DNA from: SIG307 sp964545045
GTDB taxonomy: Bacteria; Bacillota; Clostridia; Lachnospirales; Lachnospiraceae
Assembly: GCA_964545045.1 (NCBI GenBank)
Contig: CAZJEN010000021.1
Coordinates: forward strand, 1 to 60,592
Direction: 5' to 3'
DNA: 60,592 nucleotides
The position numbers and the translations under genes were made by a program. Shown here piece by piece: positions 8,127-16,102 of the stretch (its first letter is position 1; each line of letters starts with the position of its first letter). The notes under the pieces are model-generated. The model saw only the letters and a list, made by a program, of their open reading frames with translations, made no database searches and was not told the DNA's origin.

Positions 8127-9557
8127 ATGTTGGGAAAAGGGAAAGATAAGAAAATAATTGATGCGATTACGTATCTTAGGGAAGCAGAGAATACGGGCGG
8201 AAGTCCGGAACTGGTAAGTATACATACACGTTTGTTAAGCGGAAGGACGGCGTTTGAAGGGATTCTGACGAAGACAATGACTTCGGCCATGAGTATCAGT
8301 AACCTGGATTTGCAGGTCAGTGACCGCGTGGAGGAGCTTAACGGTCTCAGTGAGAATTTGTTAGGGGCTGCATCGGATTTGAATCATATATCCGCAGAGG
8401 CAGCGTTGGTTACCAAGCAGGTGGCGGCGGCTCATGACCTTTTGGCACAGTCCATTACCGAAATTTCAGGAAATACCATGGATTGTTTGCAGGCAATCGA
8501 AAGCAGTGAGGAGAACGTACTCAGCATTGAGCGGTTATCAAAGGATGCCGAGGCAGATTCGAAAAAGATGCAGAGTGATATGTCTGCGTTATTGGCGGTA
8601 ATTGAGCAGATGCAGGCGGTTATCGGTTCCATTAATGCGATTTCCGGTCAGACCAACCTTCTTGCGTTAAATGCTTCTATTGAGGCGGCAAGAGCGGGCG
8701 AAGCGGGTAAAGGCTTTGCGGTGGTGGCAGACGAAATTCGCCAGCTGGCGGACGAGACGAGAGCATTGACCAGCAATATGTCCGAGTTTGTTACCAATAT
8801 TCGTACGGCTTCCCAGCAGAGTGCGGAAAGTGTGGAGACGACAGTTACTGCTTTGAATCAGATTAACGAGAATCTTACGGTGATTGTAGACGGTAATATC
8901 GAGAACAGAAAGCGTTTGCAGGACATTAACGAGAGCCTGACCAATATTGCGGCTACCAGTGAAGAAATCAGCAGTTCCATGAACGAAGTGGAAAATCAGG
9001 CAATGCAGTTGGATGAGAAGGTTTCTGAGGTGACAAGAGATGTAGGGAACTTAAGAGAAGTCAGTGCAAGTGTAGGCGATGTTGTAAAGCCGTTGATTAC
9101 CATTGAGGAGTGCATGAAAGACACGAACCGAGACTTGGGCAAGATGGCATTGGATGCATTCTATATGCCGAGCAATCGTGTGTTCATTGATAGCGTAAGA
9201 GGTGCAATTGATGCTCACAGAGGATGGCTTGAAAAATTGGAGCAGATGATTGAGGCAGGAAAACCGGAACCGTTGCAGACGAATGACCATCGGTGCGCGT
9301 TCGGTCACTTCTATTATGCGGTACAGCCGCAGAATCCGGAGATTCTGAAGGTTTGGAAGGATATCAGGGATCAACATAAGGAGTTCCATGCAAACGGTGA
9401 GAAAGCAATTGCTGCATTAAAGAACAGCAATCCGGACACTGCGAGAGAATATTTGAAGCGTTCGGAAGATATCTCCAAGAAACTGTTAAAGGATTTTGAA
9501 GAATTGGTTCAGATTGCGGAGAAACTGGAAAAAGAGCAGATTCGGATTTTTGAATAA
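8127..9557 (+). CDS. Soluble chemoreceptor with C-terminal CZB zinc-binding domain
   Basis: ATG 8127 lies seven bases after AAAGGAGGA; the frame extends upstream but lacks a better site. 476 residues, no membrane helix. The methyl-accepting signalling hairpin tip is ISGQTNLLALNASIEAARAG near residue 180, followed by the adaptation helices. The C-terminal CZB domain (about 345-445) shows HRGWL, HRCAFGHFY and HKEFH, the His/Cys set that binds zinc and senses hypochlorite or zinc status in characterised family members. It should feed the CheA/CheW array from the cytoplasm. Flagellin genes nearby support a motility role. Confidence 0.9.
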   Translation: MLGKGKDKKIIDAITYLREAENTGGSPELVSIHTRLLSGRTAFEGILTKTMTSAMSISNLDLQVSDRVEELNGLSENLLGAASDLNHISAEAALVTKQVAAAHDLLAQSITEISGNTMDCLQAIESSEENVLSIERLSKDAEADSKKMQSDMSALLAVIEQMQAVIGSINAISGQTNLLALNASIEAARAGEAGKGFAVVADEIRQLADETRALTSNMSEFVTNIRTASQQSAESVETTVTALNQINENLTVIVDGNIENRKRLQDINESLTNIAATSEEISSSMNEVENQAMQLDEKVSEVTRDVGNLREVSASVGDVVKPLITIEECMKDTNRDLGKMALDAFYMPSNRVFIDSVRGAIDAHRGWLEKLEQMIEAGKPEPLQTNDHRCAFGHFYYAVQPQNPEILKVWKDIRDQHKEFHANGEKAIAALKNSNPDTAREYLKRSEDISKKLLKDFEELVQIAEKLEKEQIRIFE

Positions 9558-9570
9558 GTGCTAGGATGTA

Positions 9571-9605
9571 AAGGCCGCACATCACTGTGCGGCCTTTTTC
9601 TTTTT
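9571..9605 (+). terminator. Rho-independent terminator after the CZB chemoreceptor
   Basis: Perfect 11-bp stem AAGGCCGCACA/TGTGCGGCCTT with a four-base loop, followed by TTTCTTTTT. Confidence 0.92.
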
Positions 9606-9622
9606 CCGGACATTGCGATTTG

Positions 9623-9652
9623 TTGACATTGCCGGAGTAAGTATATTATAAT
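9623..9652 (+). promoter_or_regulatory. Sigma-A promoter of the FecR/C-type-lectin gene
   Basis: Consensus TTGACA (9623-9628) and TATAAT (9647-9652) are separated by 18 bases, about 50 bases before the start codon. Confidence 0.85.
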
Positions 9653-9703
9653 ACGACTGTATGTTTATGCTATTGACAGAAGGAGTACATAGGAGGAGAT
9701 TAT

Positions 9704-11611
9704 ATGAAAGAATGTAAGATGGGGAAAAGATTTCGGTTGATTTTGCTTCCGATATTGGTATTGTTGGTGGCGGCATGTTTGGTGCAGGGATGTAAAAAGA
9801 AGGAAGAGTACCGCAATATCCGAGTTACGGCGGTTACGGGTGATGTGACGGTGAACCGGGACGGCAAGACCGGAATAAAGGCCTATGTCAATATGAATCT
9901 GCAATCGGAGGATGAACTGATTACGGAAGCGGGGGCAAATGTTACACTTCGTTTGGATGATGATAAATATGTGATTGTGGATGAAGATTCCAAGCTGGTG
10001 CTGATTGCGGCTGGTACGAAGGAGGACAGTACCACAAGAATTGAATTGGAGTACGGTGCTGTGTTCTCTGATATTAAAGATAAGCTTTCCGATACCAGCG
10101 AGTATGAAGTGGTTACCCCGTCCGGAGTAATGTCGGTACGCGGCACCCAGTTTGAGGTTGTTTATCGAGAAGTAAAAGATGAAGCGGGACAGCTTTTGGA
10201 AAAGGTAATGAAGGTTCTTACCTTTGAAGGAAAGGTATCTGTGAAGCCGGAAGGTTCCAAGGAAAAGCGCGTCTCCAAAGCGGGTACCATGGAGGTGCTT
10301 GTGGAGAATGCAGCAGGTATGTATGGATTTGCCGGAACTGCAAAGGCGATTGAGGCAGAGGATTTAAGCGATCTTTCCGCCACTTATCTGAAGGAAGACT
10401 TATCTGAGAATGCGGATGATTTTTCTGAGGAGGAGAAGGTTTGGAAGGAAGAATTGTTAGAGAAGGTAGAGGAGTATTTCGAGAACGTTTCGTCGGGAGA
10501 TGTTGCTTATAATCGGAACGAGCATCTTTATCAGTGTGTTCCGTTAGGCGGAAGATGCTGGGAGGAAATAAATTCCTATTGCGAGGAAAACGGCGGACAT
10601 CTTGCAACGATTATGAGTGCGGAAGAAAACGAATATCTTTACGAGCAAATGGTACAATGGGGCTTTGATTATGCATATTTCGGATATACGGATGAAGTAA
10701 CCGAGGGAGAATGGAACTGGGTGACGGGCGAAAAGACAATTTATGAGAATTGGCGTGCGGAGGATGTGGATAATTTCCGGGATGAAGATTATGCCATGCT
10801 TTGGACGAAGCAACCGTATTATTGGAACGACGGCGGGTTGAGAGAGTCCGACGAGGCGGCGTTTATTATTGAATGGGATATGAAGAACGGTGCATTCCCG
10901 ACGCCGAGACCGACTCCGACTCCTGAGCCGACCCCTACGCCTAGCCCGACACCGGAACCTACGCCGACTCCTGAAGTGAATCCGGAGCCGGAAAACAGCA
11001 CCTTGAATGTGTCCTTTTATTTTCCGAAGCTGATTCAGCCGTTGGAGTCCTATAAAGTATCCGATATGGAAGGCTTGTATGAACTGTTGGAACCGTATAC
11101 AAGATCCAGTATTTCTCCGGATGAGAAGACACAGATTACGATACAGGAAGAAATGTATGGTTTGTTAAATGAGATGGCAGATACCTATGTGGAAGGGGAG
11201 AGTGAAATTAAGGAAGCTGCTGAGGCGGTGATTGGTAAGGAAGTAATCATCACCTGTGAGGGCTTCTACAGCGAGAGTGATGGCACATTACTTTATAGTT
11301 TGGAAGAACACCGTTCCTTTGCGGAGTTTGGAGTAACTGCTTCATATCTTACCTTGTATCCGGTGTATACCGTGTACGTTCCGGAGGATGATATCGGTTA
11401 TCGGTATGTTCCGTGTCGTATGATGATCGAGGCAGAAGAAAATTATCATTTCTACACATTTATGGTACAGGTCGGCACATCGCTTGGCTTGCCGGAGGTG
11501 GAAGGATATGATATGTACTGGTTGGCGGGAAGTGAAAAAACCGGACAGACAAGACAGGATATTATGGAGGACCAATTGAGTTGGCCGATTCTGTTGGGAG
11601 AAAAACGATAG
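9704..11611 (+). CDS. FecR-domain lipoprotein with C-type-lectin domain
   Basis: ATG 9704 follows AGGAGGAG. 635 residues. A signal peptide ends in LVQGC (Cys 30) or LVAAC (Cys 25), so it is a probable lipoprotein. The FecR domain (about 35-205) is closely related to that of the protein at 557-2209, including 'SVRGTQFEVVYR'. A C-type-lectin-like domain (about 270-395) follows, with CWEEINSYCEENGGHLATI, EGEWNWVTGE and YYWNDGG. Then come a PTPTPEP linker and a C-terminal domain with TCEGFY and LYPVYTVYVPEDD, matching the end of the paralogue. It stands alone between two terminators, beside chemotaxis genes. A ligand- or glycan-binding surface role is inferred. Confidence 0.8.
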   Translation: MKECKMGKRFRLILLPILVLLVAACLVQGCKKKEEYRNIRVTAVTGDVTVNRDGKTGIKAYVNMNLQSEDELITEAGANVTLRLDDDKYVIVDEDSKLVLIAAGTKEDSTTRIELEYGAVFSDIKDKLSDTSEYEVVTPSGVMSVRGTQFEVVYREVKDEAGQLLEKVMKVLTFEGKVSVKPEGSKEKRVSKAGTMEVLVENAAGMYGFAGTAKAIEAEDLSDLSATYLKEDLSENADDFSEEEKVWKEELLEKVEEYFENVSSGDVAYNRNEHLYQCVPLGGRCWEEINSYCEENGGHLATIMSAEENEYLYEQMVQWGFDYAYFGYTDEVTEGEWNWVTGEKTIYENWRAEDVDNFRDEDYAMLWTKQPYYWNDGGLRESDEAAFIIEWDMKNGAFPTPRPTPTPEPTPTPSPTPEPTPTPEVNPEPENSTLNVSFYFPKLIQPLESYKVSDMEGLYELLEPYTRSSISPDEKTQITIQEEMYGLLNEMADTYVEGESEIKEAAEAVIGKEVIITCEGFYSESDGTLLYSLEEHRSFAEFGVTASYLTLYPVYTVYVPEDDIGYRYVPCRMMIEAEENYHFYTFMVQVGTSLGLPEVEGYDMYWLAGSEKTGQTRQDIMEDQLSWPILLGEKR

Positions 11612-11662
11612 AAAGCGAGAACATGCCTTTCTGGAGAAATATCCGAAAATATAATGGAACTG

Positions 11663-11697
11663 AAACAGGGGGTGTCGCGTATGACACCCCCTGTTTT
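11663..11697. terminator. Terminator between converging genes
   Basis: A 13-bp stem, AACAGGGGGTGTC with GACACCCCCTGTT, around a small loop, followed by TTTA on the plus strand. It sits between the lectin/FecR gene and the converging chemoreceptor and may serve both, although the minus-strand T run is weak. Confidence 0.8.
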
Positions 11698-11711
11698 ATG
11701 GGTATGTAGAG

Positions 11712-13796
11712 TTATTCTTTGGCTACAGTTTCTACATAGTGGTCGATATCCATATTATCCGAGTACATACGACAGCCTACAATGTAGACACCGTTGTTGT
11801 CGGTGACACGAATAACGGAGCCGTCTAAGGATTCGCCGTCAAGTAACGGGAAGTCGTCAATGAACAATTCGATGTACTTTCCTTTGGCATCCTTTAACTC
11901 TTCTGCGTCAGAGAAGAAGGAATAGCCGCCGGCACTGATGTTTACCATGGTGCCGATATATGGCATATCTGAGCCTTCAATCGTGAACTGACAATGGTTG
12001 AATAAAGATGCACGACGATATTTTCTACGGTTAAATACCTGCGGATTGCCGCTTACGGTAAGGAAGAGCAGGTTGTCTTTGAGCTCGACGCCGATGTTTT
12101 CCCAACGATAAATGCGGTTATCTACAATAACGGAGATGTGGTAAACGGCGGAAGCGGAAACCTTTGTCATGCCATTCGGAAGCTTGGCAAGGAGAGTATT
12201 GCCTTTGACATCGGCTACCCGTTGTTTGTATTCCTTCGTGATGTCATCCTGTATTTCTTCTAAGGTGAAATACATGCCTGTAAGGATGTCTTCCGTGGTC
12301 ATAAAGCCGCCTGCACCCAGCTCGCCCATGAGCTGACCTACGATGTTGCCGATGGTCATAACGTTTGCGGAAGTCTCCGAATACTTGCTGCGCATGATAC
12401 GTGTGCTGTCGTCAGCCTCATTGATGCTGGCAGTCATGGCTCCCATAACCGTGGTAACCTGATTCATGTTGTCTACCATGTTACGGTTGGAAGCTTCTAC
12501 TTCTTGCATTGCGGTATCGATAACCTGTACATTATCGCCTAGGCGGGAGGCATCGGAAGCAATGCGTGCCACGCTGGTATCTACCTGAGTAATCTTTTCC
12601 AAGGTGGTGTTGATGAGTTGGAGTGTCTTGGTAATGGATTCGGTCATGCGCTCTGCAGTAACCTCTAAATTAGTAAGGGCACTCATAATGCTGGTAGAGG
12701 AATTCTGGGTTCCGGTACTTAAATCACGAATCTGATCCGCAACCACTGCAAAGCCTTTGCCCGCTTCTCCCGCTCTTGCAGCTTCGATGGAAGCATTTAA
12801 CGCAAGGAGATTGGTTTGACCGGAAATTTTTTCGATGGTACCGGTTTCGGCCTTTACCATATCAAATTCATTTTTAAACTCCTGCAAAATCTGCTCGACT
12901 TCGCCGGATAATTGAGCCATTTCGTTGGTGGAGCTTACAACGTCCGCAAGCTGTTCGGAACTGGTCTGGGAGTGAGAAACGGATTCTTCTACCAGAGCAA
13001 CCATCTCCTGTACCATGGCGGCAACATTTTCTACCTGATTGCTGATTTGTTTGGTCATATCCAAAGAGGATAAGGTCTTTTCCTGCAGAATTTTATTGTC
13101 TTCGGAAAGTTGTTCCATGTTATTTACCACAAGGTCTGCGCTTTCCATGTTTTCATCGGAGAGCTCGCTGACTACGGTAACGCCGTCCACAATGGAGTGG
13201 CTGGCACTTTTTACCTGTTGTATGGTACGTACGACACGCTCTAAATCTGATTTTACGGAATCTAACATCGCACCGTCGGATTTTTGCATATGCGTGATGG
13301 CAAAGACGAATGCGACGTAACAAAGAACCGTCACGCCAATCTGAATTTCCGCATCAGTAATGGTGTGAGCATCAAAACCGGTAGTGAAATAAATTTTGAC
13401 AAGATAAGCCAAAATAGCTAAAACATTTGCAATACCGCATCGGATTAATAAACTGCGGTTTTTGTAAAGAATAAGCAGACAAGCTACCGGGAAGATATAT
13501 CCGTATGTAACATTAGTTTTTGTGGTCATCAGAACGAAGATAAAAAGGATACCGTATCCGATGGCGACGAATTCGCGATAAAGCTCTGTGCTGGAGCCCT
13601 TGATTTTTAAGACTAAAAGACCGGTGATGTGCGGAAGCCAGCAGACACTCAAAAACACGGCAAGATACGGCAAGGTCCGTCCGCCCTTCAATACTTCAAT
13701 AATATAGAGTACTGTAAGGATGACATTGATGAGAGTCCACATGAAAAGCGTACACATATTTGCTTGCTTTTTAAATTGTTCTTCGTTGTATTCCAT
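11712..13796 (-). CDS. Membrane chemoreceptor with C-terminal PilZ domain
   Basis: Start at 13796 after CGGAGGTAA. 694 residues. The first ~175 form six membrane helices with little extracellular loop, unlike the usual two-helix chemoreceptor. The signalling region follows with the tip ISGQTNLLALNASIEAARAG near 325. The last ~110 residues are a PilZ domain with RRKYRRA (RxxxR) and NISAGG ([D/N]xSxxG), the c-di-GMP-binding signature. It should therefore couple membrane sensing and c-di-GMP level to CheA. Neighbours are flagellins on the same strand, and an HD-GYP phosphodiesterase gene lies in the same window. The sensory ligand is unknown. Confidence 0.9.
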   Translation of the reverse strand: MEYNEEQFKKQANMCTLFMWTLINVILTVLYIIEVLKGGRTLPYLAVFLSVCWLPHITGLLVLKIKGSSTELYREFVAIGYGILFIFVLMTTKTNVTYGYIFPVACLLILYKNRSLLIRCGIANVLAILAYLVKIYFTTGFDAHTITDAEIQIGVTVLCYVAFVFAITHMQKSDGAMLDSVKSDLERVVRTIQQVKSASHSIVDGVTVVSELSDENMESADLVVNNMEQLSEDNKILQEKTLSSLDMTKQISNQVENVAAMVQEMVALVEESVSHSQTSSEQLADVVSSTNEMAQLSGEVEQILQEFKNEFDMVKAETGTIEKISGQTNLLALNASIEAARAGEAGKGFAVVADQIRDLSTGTQNSSTSIMSALTNLEVTAERMTESITKTLQLINTTLEKITQVDTSVARIASDASRLGDNVQVIDTAMQEVEASNRNMVDNMNQVTTVMGAMTASINEADDSTRIMRSKYSETSANVMTIGNIVGQLMGELGAGGFMTTEDILTGMYFTLEEIQDDITKEYKQRVADVKGNTLLAKLPNGMTKVSASAVYHISVIVDNRIYRWENIGVELKDNLLFLTVSGNPQVFNRRKYRRASLFNHCQFTIEGSDMPYIGTMVNISAGGYSFFSDAEELKDAKGKYIELFIDDFPLLDGESLDGSVIRVTDNNGVYIVGCRMYSDNMDIDHYVETVAKE

Positions 13797-13947
13797 AGAT
13801 TACCTCCGAAAAGTGATATGGTTTAACTCCTAATTAGTATTCTACCACAATAGGAGAGAAATTTCCATAAAAAAACATAAATCATGAAAGAATTTTCATT
13901 CTTTTTTAAAAAAGAAGGGAGAAGGAAAGACAAAAACCGTATAAATG

Positions 13948-13991
13948 TAAAAAAGAATGCCGTTTCCGGAAATCCGAAAACGACATTCTTT
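13948..13991 (-). terminator. Terminator of the downstream flagellin gene
   Basis: Read on the minus strand, a stem of about 17 pairs with a three-base loop (AAGAATGTCGTTTTCGG pairing with CCGGAAACGGCATTCTT) is followed by TTTT about 40 bases after the flagellin stop. Confidence 0.88.
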
Positions 13992-14030
13992 GGAAGGAGA
14001 AGGTATTTACACCTGATTCTGTCTGATTGT

Positions 14031-15677
14031 TTAGCCCTGTAAGAGGGAAAGAACACCCTGTGTGGACTGATTTGCCTGAGCCAGCATGGACTGGGAAGCC
14101 TGGGAGAGGATATTGTACTTGCTGTATTCCACCATCTCTGCTGCCATGTCCACATCGCGGATACGGGATTCTGCCTGCTGTAAGTTCTCTGCGGAGGTAT
14201 CCAGGTTCGCGATGGTATGCTCTAAACGGTTTTGCACAGCACCGAGAGTGGAACGCTGCTTGGAAACCTTTTCGATTGCGTTATCAATTACGGTGATAGC
14301 AGAGGATGCACGATCCTGAGTATCAACACGTACATTGTTGCCGCTGACACCGAGAGCGGAAGCGCTCATGTCACCGATGTTGAACTGCATAGTCTGACCT
14401 TCGTTTGCACCAACCTGAAGTACCATTCCTCCGAAGGAAGCAACACTGTCGTAGTTGTTCTGGGTCAGGAATGCGTTGTCATCGCCGAGACCTGCACCGT
14501 TTGCCAACTGTACTTCGATGGTCTGGGTAGACTTAGTAACAAAAAGGGTATTCGGCTCATCGGTACCCGGAGCGGAGGTTCCACTTAATTCCACATCAAC
14601 GCTGAGACCGATGGTTGCCAAAAGATCTTCGATATCTTCTGCAGTGTACTCCTTACCGGACTGTAAATGGATTTCGTATTCAGCCGGGGAAGTTACAGCA
14701 TCAGTGATACTGGTAGCAGCGGTTGTCATGTCATATTCTGCAGCCTTGGAAAGCTCTACCTCTTCCTTACCGGCATCTGCGGTAAAATCAAAGGTAAGCT
14801 TGATATTGTAATCGGTTCCGTATTTATTAGAAGTAATGGTAAGTGTGTCTGCACCTACAAATACACCGGTTGCAGGCTTGGTAGTGTTGGTACCGGTAGC
14901 CTTTGATCCTGCAATGGTTCCGCCGGTCTTTACATCACCGGTTGCGGTGTAAACACCGGTTGCAAGCTGGATATTCACGTTAGCCGGAGTGTTATCCGCA
15001 TTGGAATCCTCCTGCTTTGCATTCTTAATCAATCCGTCGATATCGGCCTGGGTATAGGTTCTGTTCTCTGCAAGACTGATGGTTAATATTTTACCGGTCT
15101 TATCCCAGATAGCGGACTCTCCGCCTACGGTTGCGGTAGTATTTGCTTCTACCTTTACACCTACGATGTCGGAGGTGATAAATGCACCTAACTCGCCGTT
15201 GAAATCGGAATATTTCGGACCTGCGGTAGTAGTGGATGTATTTGTGCCGTCGAAGGTACCGTCTAAGAGCTTCATGGTATTGAACTCGGTAGTCTCGGCG
15301 ATACGATCCAGTTCATCCTGCAACTGTTCGATTTCGTCCTGGATATTGTCACGGTCGCTGTCGGTTTCGGTGCCGTTGGCAGCCTGTACAGCCAGCTGAC
15401 GCATTCTCTGTAAAATACTGTGGGATTCGTTAAGCGCACCTTCTGCGGTCTGAATCATGGAAATACCGTCTTCTGCATTGGTGGAAGCCTGGGTGAGACC
15501 GCGAATCTGGGAACGCATCTTTTCGGAAATCGCTAAGCCTGCTGCGTCGTCAGCGGCGCGGTTGATGCGGTAACCCGAAGAAAGCTTTTCTGTAGATTTT
15601 GCCTGCTGGTTAGAAACAATACCCAGCATACGATTGGCATTCATAGCCTGCATGTTGTGTTGAACGATCATTGCCAT
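14031..15677 (-). CDS. Flagellin (downstream copy)
   Basis: Start at 15677 after GGGAGG. 548 residues. The N-terminal D0/D1 helices (MAMIVQHNMQAMNANRML, then SGYRINRAADDAAGLAISEK) and the C-terminal D1/D0 helices (RSTLGAVQNRLEHTIANL, ending NQSTQGVLSLLQG) are canonical for filament subunits exported by the flagellar type III system. A central ~270-residue region, rich in Thr, Gly and Asp, forms the exposed D2/D3 part. It is nearly collinear with the upstream flagellin but more divergent in the middle. It has its own sigma-28 promoter, long structured leader and terminator, so the two copies can be expressed independently. Confidence 0.96.
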   Translation of the reverse strand: MAMIVQHNMQAMNANRMLGIVSNQQAKSTEKLSSGYRINRAADDAAGLAISEKMRSQIRGLTQASTNAEDGISMIQTAEGALNESHSILQRMRQLAVQAANGTETDSDRDNIQDEIEQLQDELDRIAETTEFNTMKLLDGTFDGTNTSTTTAGPKYSDFNGELGAFITSDIVGVKVEANTTATVGGESAIWDKTGKILTISLAENRTYTQADIDGLIKNAKQEDSNADNTPANVNIQLATGVYTATGDVKTGGTIAGSKATGTNTTKPATGVFVGADTLTITSNKYGTDYNIKLTFDFTADAGKEEVELSKAAEYDMTTAATSITDAVTSPAEYEIHLQSGKEYTAEDIEDLLATIGLSVDVELSGTSAPGTDEPNTLFVTKSTQTIEVQLANGAGLGDDNAFLTQNNYDSVASFGGMVLQVGANEGQTMQFNIGDMSASALGVSGNNVRVDTQDRASSAITVIDNAIEKVSKQRSTLGAVQNRLEHTIANLDTSAENLQQAESRIRDVDMAAEMVEYSKYNILSQASQSMLAQANQSTQGVLSLLQG

Positions 15678-15766
15678 AGTCGTTACCTCCCGATAGTTGA
15701 AATGTGCTCTTCTGTATGAGCATGTTTTTGTTTGCGATAGGTTGTATTTTCAAGATGAATACATGC

Positions 15767-15804
15767 CCCTCGAATCCGTTCGGGTGATAACTGAGTCCTT
15801 TCAG
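15767..15804 (-). promoter_or_regulatory. Flagellin leader: two GGA-loop hairpins, probable CsrA sites
   Basis: On the minus strand the leader carries CTGAAAGGACTCAG (15791-15804) and CCCGAACGGATTCGAGGG (15767-15784). Each is a short hairpin exposing A(A/C)GGA in its loop, the core bound by CsrA. The paired bases differ from those of the other flagellin leader while the GGA loops are kept. A further GGGAGG is the ribosome site. By analogy with the Bacillus hag leader, CsrA repression is inferred; no csrA or fliW lies in this window. Confidence 0.55.
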
Positions 15805-15833
15805 TATGGCTGTGCTTCATTCACTTGTAAGTT

Positions 15834-15861
15834 ATATCGGCGCGAAAAAAGAGATACTTTA
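15834..15861 (-). promoter_or_regulatory. Sigma-28 flagellar promoter, downstream flagellin
   Basis: Minus strand TAAA (15858-15861), 16 bases, GCCGATAT (15834-15841). This is close to the sigma-D/FliA consensus TAAA-N15-GCCGATAA and starts a leader of about 150 bases. Confidence 0.8.
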
Positions 15862-15979
15862 TAGAAAAAACGACAAAAAATGAAAAAAATTACAAAATGT
15901 GGTGCTTTTATGGCGGTTTTATGGGGAAAACGGCAAAATATAGAATGTCATTCGCAATCCGCTGCGCTCTTTGCACATG

Positions 15980-16011
15980 TCAAGAGGGTTGCTTTGCAGC
16001 AACCCTCTTGA
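15980..16011. other. Perfect 14-bp hairpin between the flagellin genes
   Basis: TCAAGAGGGTTGCT and its exact complement flank a TTGC loop. There is no T run on either strand, so it is not a standard intrinsic terminator. It lies about 90 bases after the upstream flagellin stop and may stabilise that mRNA 3' end or block read-through. The remaining bases of this 425-base gap (15678-16102) hold the sigma-28 promoter and leader of the downstream copy and an AT-rich stretch with nothing else recognisable. Confidence 0.7.
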
Positions 16012-16102
16012 CTATTTTCAACCTATCGGGACACAGTTAATCCTTTCGGATATCAGCATTTGTAACGATATGGTGAAGTAAACTTATTGATTTGTTATTT
16101 TA

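Noticed and set aside
15678..15840. c-di-GMP riboswitch in the flagellin leader
   Set aside because: The conserved GEMM core elements are not present; the structure is explained better by short GGA hairpins.
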